Shown here: one piece after another, positions 1 through 7,841 of the stretch
Numbering within the stretch: the stretch's first letter is position 1
Layout of the letters: every line of letters starts with the position of its first letter
Source: PWPR01 sp964497955
Lineage (GTDB): Bacteria > Bacillota > UBA994 > PWPR01
NCBI GenBank assembly: GCA_964497955.1
Contig: CAZCFQ010000006.1
Coordinates: 1 to 38,313, forward strand
Length of the DNA stretch: 38,313 nt
Reading direction: 5' to 3'
Translations under genes and position numbers: made by a program
Notes under the pieces: generated by a model
What the model was told of the DNA's origin: nothing
Database searches by the model: none
Seen by the model: only the letters and a program-made list of their open reading frames with translations

Positions 1-315
1 TACCTTATAGATGTCCCCAATGAAATTTAAATAATCATATCCTGATATAGAATCAAATATCTCTGGTTGGTCTGGCACAAATGTAAACTTATTTTTAGCA
101 TCAATTGGATTTTTTGATACATCAACTCCATCAATTGATATAGTGCCTTCTGTAGGTCTTAACATACCTGTTATCATTTTGATTGTTGTTGTTTTTCCTG
201 CACCATTAGGTCCTATAAAACCAAATATTTCTCCAGGTTTAACATGCAAATCAATTGAATCTACTGCGCGCGTCTTATTATCATAAACCTTTGTAATGCC
301 CTTTAGTTTAAGCAT
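1..315 (-). CDS. ABC transporter ATP-binding protein, N-terminal part (cut by window edge)
   Basis: The first 105 codons of an ABC ATPase run off the left edge of the window, so the ORF has no stop here. The translation begins MLKLKGITKVYDNK and contains a clear Walker A motif, GPNGAGKTT, about 40 residues in, followed by the usual MITGMLRPTEGTI stretch. The family powers import or export across the membrane; the permease partner is not visible. The start at 315 is supported by a GGAGGAG ribosome binding site upstream. The gene is divergent from the gamma-glutamyltransferase-like gene. Substrate unknown; the short A-loop/Walker A spacing resembles drug or export ATPases with separate permeases (ABC-2 type), which is an inference. 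Confidence 0.9.
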   Translation of the reverse strand, partial: MLKLKGITKVYDNKTRAVDSIDLHVKPGEIFGFIGPNGAGKTTTIKMITGMLRPTEGTISIDGVDVSKNPIDAKNKFTFVPDQPEIFDSISGYDYLNFIGDIYKV

Positions 316-352
316 AATAAACTCCTCCTTTTAATTACACAATAAAAAATTA

Positions 353-361
353 TGTTATAAT
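353..361 (+). promoter_or_regulatory. extended -10 promoter of the GGT-like gene
   Basis: The sequence reads TGTTATAAT: a TG dinucleotide, one base, then a perfect TATAAT at 356-361. No good -35 hexamer lies 16-18 bp upstream, as expected for an extended -10 promoter. It lies about 76 bp before the start codon at 438. The same ATGTTATAA core recurs upstream of other plus-strand genes in this window. Confidence 0.55.
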
Positions 362-437
362 ATTAATGTGTTTGTATGGGATTCATTCCGATACACTCAT
401 AAACATATTATGCCATAAATATAAGGAGAGGGAAACA

Positions 438-2051
438 ATGTTTAATAACGATGCACAATATTATCCATATCCAATGCGACGACGAGCAGTCTTTGCAAGA
501 AATGGTATGGTCGCAACATCGCAACCACTTGCAGCACAAGCTGGGCTTGATATTTTGAAAAAAGGTGGTAATGCTATTGATGCAGCAGTAGCAACTGCAG
601 CTGCTCTAACAGTGTTAGAACCTACATCAAACGGAATCGGTAGCGATGCGTTTGCTATTGTTTGGACAAAAGGAAAATTACATGGTCTAAATTCAAGTGG
701 ACCAGCACCAAAATCTATCTCTATAGAAGCAGTTAAAGAGCGTGGACATGATGAAATACCAAAGTATGGTTTAATCCCAGTAACAGTCCCTGGAGCTCCA
801 GGAGCTTGGGCAGAGTTAAATAAAGAGTTTGGAAAACTATCTTTGTCTGAAGTTTTAGCTCCAGCTGTTAAATATGCTAGAGAAGGATACCCAGTATCAC
901 CAGTAACAGCTGCGTCTTGGAATAGAGCTAAAGAAATATATGCTAAAAATTCCACAGAAGGCGTATTTGCTGAGTGGTTTAAAACATTTGCACCAAATGA
1001 TAAAGCACCACAAGCAGGAGATATGTGGAAATCTGAAAATCATGCAAAAACATTAGAACTTATTGGTAAAACCCAAGCTGAAGCATTTTATAGAGGCGAA
1101 TTAGCAGAAAAGATTGATGCTTTATCTAAAGAGTACGATGGTTTCATTAGATATGAAGATCTTGCAGAGTTTAACCCTGAATGGGTAGACCCAATTGGTG
1201 TTGAATATAAGGGGTACAATATTTGGGAAATTCCACCTAATGGTCAAGGGCTTGTAGCTTTAATGGCTCTAAATATAATGAAAGATTTAGAGATTAAAGG
1301 TAGAGACGATGTAGAAACTTTGCATAAACAAATGGAAGCTATTAAGCTTGCTTTTGCTGATGGTCAGAAATATATCACCGAAAGAGATAAAATGAGCTTT
1401 ACAACTGAAGAGTTGCTAAGCGAAAGATATGCAGCAAAAAGACGTGCTTTAGTTGGAAAATTAGCAAAAAAAGCTGAAGCAGACGAACCTAAAAAGGGCG
1501 GTACTGTCTACTTATGTGCTGCAGATGGTGAAGGAAATATGATTTCATATATTCAAAGCAATTACATGGGCTTTGGGTCTGGTGTTGTTGTACCAGGAAC
1601 AGGTATTGCACTTCAAAACAGAGGGAAAAATTTCAATCTAGATCCTAATCATGATAATCACTTAGCTCCTGGTAAAAGAACCTATCATACAATTATTCCA
1701 GGATTCTTAACTAAGGGAGATATCCCAATTGGACCATTTGGCGTGATGGGAGGATTCATGCAGCCACAAGGACATATGCAAGTGATTATGAACTCAATTG
1801 ATTTTGGTTTGAATCCACAAGCTGCTCTTGATGCTCCTAGATTTAGATGGAATAAGGATATGAACATTAGTATGGAAATGGGATTTCCACAACATACTAT
1901 TAATGCCTTAATTAGAAAAGGGCATGATATAAAAGTAGAGTCTAAAACTGGTGGATTTGGAAGAGGTCAAATTATTTGGAGAAATCCTGACACTGGTGTT
2001 TTAGTAGGCGGAACAGAATCAAGAACTGATGGAACAGTAGCTGCTTGGTAA
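438..2051 (+). CDS. gamma-glutamyltransferase family protein (cytosolic, YwrD-like)
   Basis: This 537-residue protein belongs to the Ntn-hydrolase gamma-glutamyltransferase family, which cleaves or transfers gamma-glutamyl groups from glutathione-like compounds. Family landmarks are the N-terminal GMVATSQPLAAQAGLDIL and GGNAIDAAVA stretches, the NGIGSDAF region, and the processing-site region GGTVYLCAADGEGN, where Thr356 is the expected autocleavage nucleophile. The C-terminal part has GGTESRTDGTVAAW, the usual family ending. I chose the ATG at 438 because AGGAGAGGG lies just upstream; an in-frame ATG at 366 would add 24 residues without a good RBS. There is no signal peptide, so unlike exported GGTs it should stay in the cytoplasm. 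Monocistronic; ends in a hairpin terminator. The true substrate is uncertain. Confidence 0.85.
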   Translation: MFNNDAQYYPYPMRRRAVFARNGMVATSQPLAAQAGLDILKKGGNAIDAAVATAAALTVLEPTSNGIGSDAFAIVWTKGKLHGLNSSGPAPKSISIEAVKERGHDEIPKYGLIPVTVPGAPGAWAELNKEFGKLSLSEVLAPAVKYAREGYPVSPVTAASWNRAKEIYAKNSTEGVFAEWFKTFAPNDKAPQAGDMWKSENHAKTLELIGKTQAEAFYRGELAEKIDALSKEYDGFIRYEDLAEFNPEWVDPIGVEYKGYNIWEIPPNGQGLVALMALNIMKDLEIKGRDDVETLHKQMEAIKLAFADGQKYITERDKMSFTTEELLSERYAAKRRALVGKLAKKAEADEPKKGGTVYLCAADGEGNMISYIQSNYMGFGSGVVVPGTGIALQNRGKNFNLDPNHDNHLAPGKRTYHTIIPGFLTKGDIPIGPFGVMGGFMQPQGHMQVIMNSIDFGLNPQAALDAPRFRWNKDMNISMEMGFPQHTINALIRKGHDIKVESKTGGFGRGQIIWRNPDTGVLVGGTESRTDGTVAAW

Positions 2052-2056
2052 AAAAT

Positions 2057-2090
2057 TTCCCCTTTGCATCATGCAAAGGGGAATTAATTA
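2057..2090. terminator. hairpin terminator between convergent genes
   Basis: A near-perfect inverted repeat, CCCCTTTGCAT then ATGCAAAGGGG (2059-2081), separates the stop of the GGT-like gene from the stop of the VOC gene. A-rich and T-rich flanks on either side suggest it can work in both directions. Confidence 0.75.
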
Positions 2091-2480
2091 TTTGTGAAAT
2101 ATTTTTTTTGCTTCTGGCTTTAGAAATTCTTGAACTTCAAATTTATAATTCTCTGGTCCATCAAAAAAGCAATTAATAATTTCAATCTCTTCAAATTTAG
2201 CAACATCTTTTGTTATATTAACATTCTTCTTTTTTAACATATCTGCAAATGCAGGCACATCTTCTACACAAAAAGTAATCAAAACTGCGCTGTCTTCCTT
2301 TGCTTTGAGTGATCCTCGATTAGAATCTACTGCTCCTAAAAAAGCATCATTTGATACTTGATATATTTTGGCCCACTTTTGGTCTTCAACTAGCTGTAGT
2401 TGTAAAGTATTTTGAAAAAAATTATCCGCTTTTTCTAAATCCTTGAAATAAAGGAATGTTATCTGTGAAGATATATTCAA
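2088..2480 (-). CDS. VOC (glyoxalase/bleomycin resistance fold) family protein
   Basis: A 130-residue protein with the pattern of a vicinal oxygen chelate domain: an N-terminal strand and helix (FLYFKDLEKADNFFQNTL), a central AKIYQV/FLGAV strand pair, and the second half VLITFCVEDVPAFADMLKKK repeating the same order. The family includes lyases, dioxygenases and drug-binding proteins, so no reaction can be assigned. The classic metal ligands are not obvious. The start is a TTG at 2480, chosen because GGAGGTG lies about 9 nt upstream and no ATG fits. It is the last gene of the lepA-hemW-PAP2 minus-strand series, 76 bp after the PAP2 gene, and ends at a shared terminator. Confidence 0.7.
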   Translation of the reverse strand: MNISSQITFLYFKDLEKADNFFQNTLQLQLVEDQKWAKIYQVSNDAFLGAVDSNRGSLKAKEDSAVLITFCVEDVPAFADMLKKKNVNITKDVAKFEEIEIINCFFDGPENYKFEVQEFLKPEAKKIFHK

Positions 2481-2556
2481 AATAAAAGCACCTCCTAAAC
2501 GTTATATTAACTATTACGCTTAAAAGATGCTAAATCCTTCTTAATTATTTATTTTT

Positions 2557-3087
2557 CTATATAAAGATTGGAATAATAATAGAAACTGTTACTAATGCAA
2601 TGGTACCTCCAAAAACTACATCACTAGGATAATGTACTCCTAGATACATTCTAGATATTCCAACTAATACTGATAATCCAATAAAAAAAGTTGAAGCAAT
2701 ACTCGAAGCTGATTGAGAAATTGTCATACCTATTGTCACTGCAGCACAAGTATGGCCAGATGGGAATGAGTTCTTATCCTTTGGTATAAATAAAGTCTTT
2801 ATATCCTCAAAACTTTCAAAAGGTCTTGCTCTTCTGATTAACAATTTGATAGAAAAAACTACAATTGAACTTATTAGAAGACTAAAAGCTAAATGAAAGC
2901 CTAACGATCTTGCTTGAGCATTCGGTGCTAACATCAAAACTATAGGAAACCCTACTGCAAATCCAAGAGAGCCTAAGTGGGTAATTAGCTTCATAAAAGT
3001 ATCAAGTGCATTCTTTTGTATTTTGTGATTAAAAAAGAATAAAAGGTCTACATCTTTATTTTTCAAATATTTAATAACTTTTGACAC
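2557..3087 (-). CDS. PAP2 family membrane phosphatase
   Basis: A membrane phosphatase of the type 2 phosphatidic acid phosphatase family. All three signature motifs are visible: KLLIRRARP (motif 1), PSGHT (motif 2) and SRMYLGVHYPSDV (motif 3), with the catalytic histidines in motifs 2 and 3. About five hydrophobic helices surround them, so the active site should face outside. Such enzymes dephosphorylate lipid phosphates or undecaprenyl pyrophosphate; UppP activity (BcrC-like) is possible but not proven. The longest reading frame begins with a GTG at 3096 that lies inside the GGAGGTG ribosome binding site, so I place the start at the GTG at 3087, 8 nt after GGAGG. It follows hemW by about 30 bp. 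Confidence 0.88.
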   Translation of the reverse strand: MSKVIKYLKNKDVDLLFFFNHKIQKNALDTFMKLITHLGSLGFAVGFPIVLMLAPNAQARSLGFHLAFSLLISSIVVFSIKLLIRRARPFESFEDIKTLFIPKDKNSFPSGHTCAAVTIGMTISQSASSIASTFFIGLSVLVGISRMYLGVHYPSDVVFGGTIALVTVSIIIPIFI

Positions 3088-3117
3088 ACTTTGCACCTCC
3101 GCATTAATAATGAAAGA

Positions 3118-4242
3118 TCAGTTTGCATCGGGTAAAAATTCCGCAAAAACTTCATTAGCAAAAAAAATAGCTTGGGACGTTAGTTTATATTGGTTTTTAT
3201 CTTTAGTCAACCATTTATAGTTAATTAGTTTATCTAAAGTCTCTCCATAAATTTTTTCTAATGTAACATTAAATTCTTCATAAAACTTATTACTATCTAA
3301 TCCTTTATTAATTAACCTAAGAGCTAAAAAAACAAACTCGGCCATTTTAATATCAAGTCTTTGACTATCATAATCAACTTCTTTTTTTAATGTTTTTTGC
3401 CATACCTTTAAGTCTGTAGTGTTTTGCCAACGAACTCCATTATAAAAGGAAGCTGCAGATGGACCTAATCCTAGGTATGGTTTATATGTCCAATATATAA
3501 GATTATGTTTGCTTTCAAAAGAATCTTTAGCATAATTGGCGATTTCATAATGTCTATAATTTTCAATCTCTAACTTATCCTTAGTGAGATACATCATATC
3601 ATGCATTATTTGATCAATCTTATTATAGTAATCATCTTTAACTATTTTTGATAAAGGAGTGTCTGATTCTATTTGAAGTGGATAGATAGAAATATGCTTT
3701 AAATCATATTCTAATATATGATTAATTTCATCCTCCCAATCATTAAGAGTTTGATTAGGTAGTCCACAAATTAAATCAGCACTGACATTTGAAAAGCTTT
3801 TAACTAATATTTTTAGAGCTTCTTCTGCTTGATTAGCAGTATGTGCTCTACCTAAAAGGGTTAAAGATTTATTATTAAAAGACTGAATTCCCAAACTTAT
3901 TCTGTTAAACCCTAACTCTTTCCACCCTATTACTTTATTCATTGAAACTGACTCTGGATTAGCTTCTAAAGTTACCTCTTTTAACTTAGATAAGTTGAAA
4001 GATTTATCTAAGTGATTAAATATGAACTCTAAATGTTTTAATCCAAGTAACGAAGGTGTCCCCCCGCCAAAGTATATTGTCTTTACTTCATAATCTTTAT
4101 TTTTATAATGACTAATCTCTTTTTTTAATCCTTCAAGATATATATTAAGATTTTCTTGTGTTAATTCTGTAGAATAAAAATTACAATATTTACACTTTCG
4201 TACGCAAAAAGGCACATGAATATACATGCCACCAGCAATCAT
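3118..4242 (-). CDS. hemW: HemW, radical SAM heme chaperone
   Basis: The 374-residue protein is HemW, formerly misnamed oxygen-independent coproporphyrinogen oxidase, a radical SAM protein that binds heme and is proposed to deliver it to target proteins. The iron-sulfur motif CxxxCxxC is at residues 13-20 (CVRKCKYC), followed by the GGGTPSLL SAM-binding glycine stretch. The HemW-specific HNxxYW motif is present (HNLIYW), followed by PYLGLGPSAASF, which separates it from HemN. The start ATG overlaps the lepA stop as ATGA, so translation is probably coupled. lepA-hemW is a widely conserved pair. The heat-shock repressor gene hrcA, which often follows in Firmicutes, is absent here; a PAP2 gene follows instead. 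Confidence 0.95.
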   Translation of the reverse strand: MIAGGMYIHVPFCVRKCKYCNFYSTELTQENLNIYLEGLKKEISHYKNKDYEVKTIYFGGGTPSLLGLKHLEFIFNHLDKSFNLSKLKEVTLEANPESVSMNKVIGWKELGFNRISLGIQSFNNKSLTLLGRAHTANQAEEALKILVKSFSNVSADLICGLPNQTLNDWEDEINHILEYDLKHISIYPLQIESDTPLSKIVKDDYYNKIDQIMHDMMYLTKDKLEIENYRHYEIANYAKDSFESKHNLIYWTYKPYLGLGPSAASFYNGVRWQNTTDLKVWQKTLKKEVDYDSQRLDIKMAEFVFLALRLINKGLDSNKFYEEFNVTLEKIYGETLDKLINYKWLTKDKNQYKLTSQAIFFANEVFAEFLPDAN

Positions 4243-6041
4243 TTTCCATCATCCAAAGATAAAACAGCTAAGAAAGCATCTTGTGGTATTTCCACGCTTC
4301 CAACTTGCTTCATACGCTTTTTACCTTCTTTTTGCTTTTCTAAGAGTTTTCTTTTTCTAGAAATGTCTCCCCCATAGCACTTTGACAAAACATTCTTCCT
4401 TAAAGCTGCTACAGTTTCTCTGGCTATTATTTTATTACCAATAGCAGCTTGAATTGGAATTGAAAACTGTTTTCTTGGAAGCAAACTTCTCAATTTTTGG
4501 ACTAATTGTCTTCCTTTATAATATGAATTATCTCTATGTAATATAGTTGATAGTGCGTCCACTTGTTCTTCATTAACTAATATATCAAGCTTTACTAAGT
4601 CGCTCTTTTTATATCCGATAAATTCATAGTCAAAAGTAGCATATCCTCTAGTTTTGCTTTTTAATTGATCAAAAAAGTCATATAGAATCTCTGCTAGAGG
4701 AATCTCATAAACCAACTTAACTCTTTTTCCATCATTTCCATAAACCATTTCTTTATATTCAGCTCTTTTTTCTAATGTAACTTCCATTACATTTCCAATA
4801 TAATCATCCGGTGTAAAAATAGTGGCTGCAACATATGGTTCCTCAATATATTCAATTTCTTTAGGATCTGGCATTCCTGCTGGATTATCTACTAAAATTT
4901 CACTTCCATCTACTAATTTAACTTTATAAGCAACTCCAGGAGCTGTTGCAATTAAGTCAAGTTCATACTCTCTTTCTAATCTTTCTTGAACTATCTCCAT
5001 GTGTAATAGTCCTAAAAAGCCACATCTAAACCCAAAACCAAGTGCAACCGAGTTTTCTGGTTCAAATGTTAATGATGCATCGTTTAATTGAAGTTTCTCT
5101 AGTGCATCTCTCAAAACATCATAGTCTGCTCCTTGACTTGGATATAATCCACAAAAAACCATGGGGGTAACTTTCTGATATCCTGGGAGTGCTTGTTCTG
5201 CTCCGTTGGGATAAACTGTCATCGTATCACCAACGCGAACGTTATTAATATCTTTCTCACCAGTAATTACATATCCGACATTCCCTGATGCTAATTTATC
5301 TTTAGTTTTCATAATAGGTGTAAAGACACCAACTTCATCAACTTCAAAGCGCTTTTTAGAAAACATCATTTCAATTTTCTGATTCTTCTCTATAATTCCA
5401 TCTACCACTCTCACATAAGCAATTACTCCTCTATAAGCATCATAGTGTGAGTCAAAGACTAATGCCCTTAATGGTTTTTCATCATCAGTTTTAGGAGCTG
5501 GTATTCTCTTTACAACCGCTTCTAAAACTTCTTCTATACCTATACCTAGTTTTGCAGAGATTTCAATTGCATCATCCGGATCTAATCCTAATTCATATGT
5601 AATTTGTTCTTTTATTGCTTCTGGATCAGCTCCAGGCAAATCAATTTTATTAATTACCGGGATAATCGTTAAATCTTGCTCTAAAGCCAGATAAAGGTTT
5701 GCTAATGTCTGTGCTTCTATACCTTGAGCTGCATCTATGATTAAAACTGCTCCTTCGCAAGCAGCCAAACTTCTTGATACTTCATAATTAAAATCTACAT
5801 GACCAGGAGTATCAATTAAATTCAATTTGTAAGTTTGTCCATCTTTTGCTTTATAACTCATATTAACTGCTTGCAGCTTTATTGTTATTCCTCGTTCTCT
5901 TTCTAAGTCCATGCTATCAAGTAATTGTTCTTGCATGTCTCTGTGTTCTATGGCCCCTGTAAATTCAAGAATACGGTCTGCTAAAGTAGATTTACCATGA
6001 TCTATATGCGCGATAATACTGAAATTTCTATTTTTTTCCAC
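4239..6041 (-). CDS. lepA: Elongation factor 4 (LepA), ribosome back-translocating GTPase
   Basis: A 600-residue translational GTPase of full family length. The G1 motif AHIDHGKST is at residues 11-19, the effector region has RERGITIK, G3 is DTPGH at 77-81 and G4 is NKIDLPGAD. The C-terminal half carries the EF4-specific domain with GFRCGFLGLLHMEI and the RKQFSIPIQAAIGNKIIARE stretch. EF4 acts on the ribosome and helps with stalled or misassembled complexes. The start is GTG at 6041, preceded by a modest AGGTGG ribosome binding site. It leads the lepA-hemW-PAP2-VOC series. A promoter candidate lies at 6084-6111. Confidence 0.97.
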   Translation of the reverse strand: MEKNRNFSIIAHIDHGKSTLADRILEFTGAIEHRDMQEQLLDSMDLERERGITIKLQAVNMSYKAKDGQTYKLNLIDTPGHVDFNYEVSRSLAACEGAVLIIDAAQGIEAQTLANLYLALEQDLTIIPVINKIDLPGADPEAIKEQITYELGLDPDDAIEISAKLGIGIEEVLEAVVKRIPAPKTDDEKPLRALVFDSHYDAYRGVIAYVRVVDGIIEKNQKIEMMFSKKRFEVDEVGVFTPIMKTKDKLASGNVGYVITGEKDINNVRVGDTMTVYPNGAEQALPGYQKVTPMVFCGLYPSQGADYDVLRDALEKLQLNDASLTFEPENSVALGFGFRCGFLGLLHMEIVQERLEREYELDLIATAPGVAYKVKLVDGSEILVDNPAGMPDPKEIEYIEEPYVAATIFTPDDYIGNVMEVTLEKRAEYKEMVYGNDGKRVKLVYEIPLAEILYDFFDQLKSKTRGYATFDYEFIGYKKSDLVKLDILVNEEQVDALSTILHRDNSYYKGRQLVQKLRSLLPRKQFSIPIQAAIGNKIIARETVAALRKNVLSKCYGGDISRKRKLLEKQKEGKKRMKQVGSVEIPQDAFLAVLSLDDGK

Positions 6042-6083
6042 CGTACCACCTACTTTCTTTCTTTTGTTATTAGGGCAATCTTT

Positions 6084-6111
6084 ATAGTAACATATATTTC
6101 ACATTTAACAA
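6084..6111 (-). promoter_or_regulatory. lepA promoter candidate
   Basis: On the minus strand TTGTTA (6106-6111), a 16-bp spacer and TACTAT (6084-6089) form a plausible sigma-A promoter. A TG one base before the -10 makes it an extended -10. The predicted transcript leader is about 35 nt. Confidence 0.45.
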
Positions 6112-6364
6112 TAATTTTTTAAAATAATATTATTTACATAACACTTACTCATTGTTAAACTTCTATAATCAGTTAAAAATATTCTAAAAACTAGTTATTA
6201 CCAACTTCTTTTGTTGTTAAATTGGTTTTCTTAGAAGTGTTTTTATCGAAATATTAAGTTTTCTGTTAAGGCTTATGAAAAACTTACATCTAGAGTGATG
6301 TGAAAAGATGGCTTAAAATTTTTTGCTGTATAATAAGATTTATATATACAAATTGGTCTTTTTA
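6112..6364. other. gene-free AT-rich spacer between lepA and rpsT promoters
   Basis: No ORF or RNA gene is recognisable. Only weak inverted repeats are visible: ACTTCT at 6204-6209 against AGAAGT at 6233-6238, and ACATC...GATGT near 6287-6302. A lone TATAAT is present at 6329-6334 without a matching -35; it could be a second upstream rpsT promoter. Confidence 0.4.
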
Positions 6365-6373
6365 TGTTATAAA
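6365..6373 (+). promoter_or_regulatory. extended -10 promoter of rpsT
   Basis: TGTTATAAA, an extended -10 element, lies about 20 bp before the structured leader at 6392-6479. A TTGGTC is present at 6353-6358 but its spacing to this -10 is too short, so the TG motif probably does the work. Confidence 0.45.
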
Positions 6374-6391
6374 TAGTAATGTTAATAAGTT

Positions 6392-6479
6392 AACAGTCCG
6401 CAAACCGTGTCTAGCTTAATTTCTATAGTTTTAAGAGGTTGCTACACTTCCCCGCACTCTAATGCGGAAGCACACTGTT
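6392..6479 (+). ncRNA. candidate structured leader RNA of rpsT (three-way junction)
   Basis: The 88-nt stretch closes on itself: AACAGT (6392-6397) pairs with ACTGTT (6474-6479). Inside are two arms: GTGT-ct-AGC (6407-6415) with GCT-ACAC (6441-6447), extendable by CTTAA/TTAAG, and a hairpin CCGCA-ctctaa-TGCGG (6452-6467) that can be lengthened by CTT/AAG. GC content is far above the surrounding spacer. It lies 62 nt before the rpsT start and downstream of the likely promoter, the position expected of a ribosomal-protein autoregulatory leader. No intrinsic terminator follows, so any control would be translational. I do not recognise a named family. Confidence 0.5.
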
Positions 6480-6541
6480 CTTAAACAAAAGAAATGGTTT
6501 GTATTTTAAATAAAAAGACTAGATTACTGGAGGTGAATTCG

Positions 6542-6808
6542 ATGGCAAATAGTAAATCAGCTGAAAAGCGTGTTCGTCAAACTATTAAAAGAACAGCTCG
6601 CAATAAAGCTACTAAATCTAAATTTAATAATGATATCAAAAGATTTGAAAAAGCAGTCATCAATGAAGAAGATAAAGATGTAGTTGAGAAAAGACTAAGA
6701 CAAGCTGTTAAAACGATTGATAAAACAGCTATGAAAGGTGTTATTCACAAAAATAAAGCTGCTAGAGTTAAATCTAGATTAATGAAAAAATTTAATGAAT
6801 TAAACTAA
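6542..6808 (+). CDS. rpsT: 30S ribosomal protein S20
   Basis: An 88-residue, lysine- and arginine-rich, helical protein beginning MANSKSAEKRVRQTIKRTARNK, the classic S20 start, and ending in the VIHKNKAARVKSRLMKK segment. S20 binds 16S rRNA early in small-subunit assembly. The start at 6542 is fixed by GGAGGTG at 6529-6535; upstream in-frame codons to 6494 belong to the leader. It is alone on the plus strand and faces holA. The leader carries a candidate regulatory structure, which fits the known habit of S20 to repress its own synthesis in E. coli; repression here is an inference. Confidence 0.97.
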   Translation: MANSKSAEKRVRQTIKRTARNKATKSKFNNDIKRFEKAVINEEDKDVVEKRLRQAVKTIDKTAMKGVIHKNKAARVKSRLMKKFNELN

Positions 6809-6816
6809 ATGAAAAT

Positions 6817-6852
6817 GGTCAGTAGATATTAACTCTACTGACCTATTTTTTA
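6817..6852. terminator. bidirectional terminator between rpsT and holA
   Basis: GGTCAGTAGA (6817-6826) pairs perfectly with TCTACTGACC (6834-6843) around a 7-nt loop, followed by a T-run on the plus strand and preceded by an A-rich stretch that serves the minus strand. The holA stop codon overlaps the end of the hairpin. Confidence 0.85.
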
Positions 6853-7841
6853 TACCCTAAAATCCAAAGTTCAATTGCATATTTTGGTTTTAACTTGCCT
6901 GTTTTAATCTTTTCTTCTAAGGATCTAAGAGATATCAGTTGTTCTTTAATGCCTTTTAAAGAAAAGTTGTATGATTGATTCTGCAACTTATTAAGTACAA
7001 AATTAGGCACACCTAAATCTCTTCTCATTTTGTTAGGGTTAGCTTTCTTATCTAATAATAGTTTGACTTGATATAATAATCTCATCTGTCTTACTATCAT
7101 TGCTAATACTTTTAATGGTGGTTCATTAACTGTCCATAATAAATCTAACTCTCTCATAGCTTCTTTAATTTTTAATTGCCCCAGTGCATCTACACATCTA
7201 AAGATACTTGATTCAACTGATGGAGAAACTATATTCCTTACTTCTTCTAAAGTTACTACTTTATTTGTATCGATCTTATAAGACGATATTTTATCAAGTT
7301 CATTTTGCAAATCTCTTAAAGAAGATCCAGCTTGCATTAAAAATTCTTGTTCTACTTCACTAGACATAAAAATTTCTCTTCTTTTTAACTCTCTTCTTAA
7401 CCATTGATATTGTTCATTCATACTTAATTTTTTACTCTCCGCTACTATTCCTATTTTTTTAATATTTTTATATAGCTTTAATCTCCGATCTGGTGATGAG
7501 TTTGAAATCATAATGACTTTAGTAAGTGTCTTTGAAATTTCTTCAAAAAGATTGAGGAATTCTTCCTGAAACTCTTTTTTGCTAAAAGCTTGCTCAAAAT
7601 TATCAAAAACGACTATTCTTGCTTGTGCAAAAAGTGGTGGAGAATAAATTAATTGTTCTAAATCATTGATACTTATATTATTAGTATCAATTCTTGCATA
7701 GTTGAAATCATCTACATTAAACTCTTCTACATACCTTTTTACAATTTCATCAATTAAAATGTCTTCTTCACCATATAACAAAAGGAGTTGTGGAAATTGA
7801 GATTTCAATTTTCTTAAGACATCCATTGCTGTGATAGCCAT
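6843..7841 (-). CDS. holA: DNA polymerase III subunit delta
   Basis: A 332-residue clamp-loader subunit. The N-terminus LLLLYGEEDILIDEIVKR matches the typical HolA opening, where the P-loop is degenerate because delta does not hydrolyse ATP. The middle has the helical region WLRRELKRREIFMSSEVEQEFL and the C-terminal collar helices around VKLLLDKKANPNKMRRDLGVP. Delta opens the sliding clamp ring during loading. The first 28 bp overlap the end of comEC, so the two genes are probably translated together. comEC-holA followed by convergent rpsT is a common Firmicutes order. The gene ends within the terminator shared with rpsT. Confidence 0.93.
   Translation of the reverse strand: MAITAMDVLRKLKSQFPQLLLLYGEEDILIDEIVKRYVEEFNVDDFNYARIDTNNISINDLEQLIYSPPLFAQARIVVFDNFEQAFSKKEFQEEFLNLFEEISKTLTKVIMISNSSPDRRLKLYKNIKKIGIVAESKKLSMNEQYQWLRRELKRREIFMSSEVEQEFLMQAGSSLRDLQNELDKISSYKIDTNKVVTLEEVRNIVSPSVESSIFRCVDALGQLKIKEAMRELDLLWTVNEPPLKVLAMIVRQMRLLYQVKLLLDKKANPNKMRRDLGVPNFVLNKLQNQSYNFSLKGIKEQLISLRSLEEKIKTGKLKPKYAIELWILGYKK

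Noticed and set aside
461..955. 164-residue ORF on the minus strand inside the GGT-like gene
   Set aside because: Antisense shadow of a well-supported gene, with no ribosome binding site or family match.
6329..6334. Lone TATAAT upstream of rpsT as main promoter
   Set aside because: There is no matching -35 and no TG extension; the TGTTATAAA at 6365 is closer to the structured leader and fits better.
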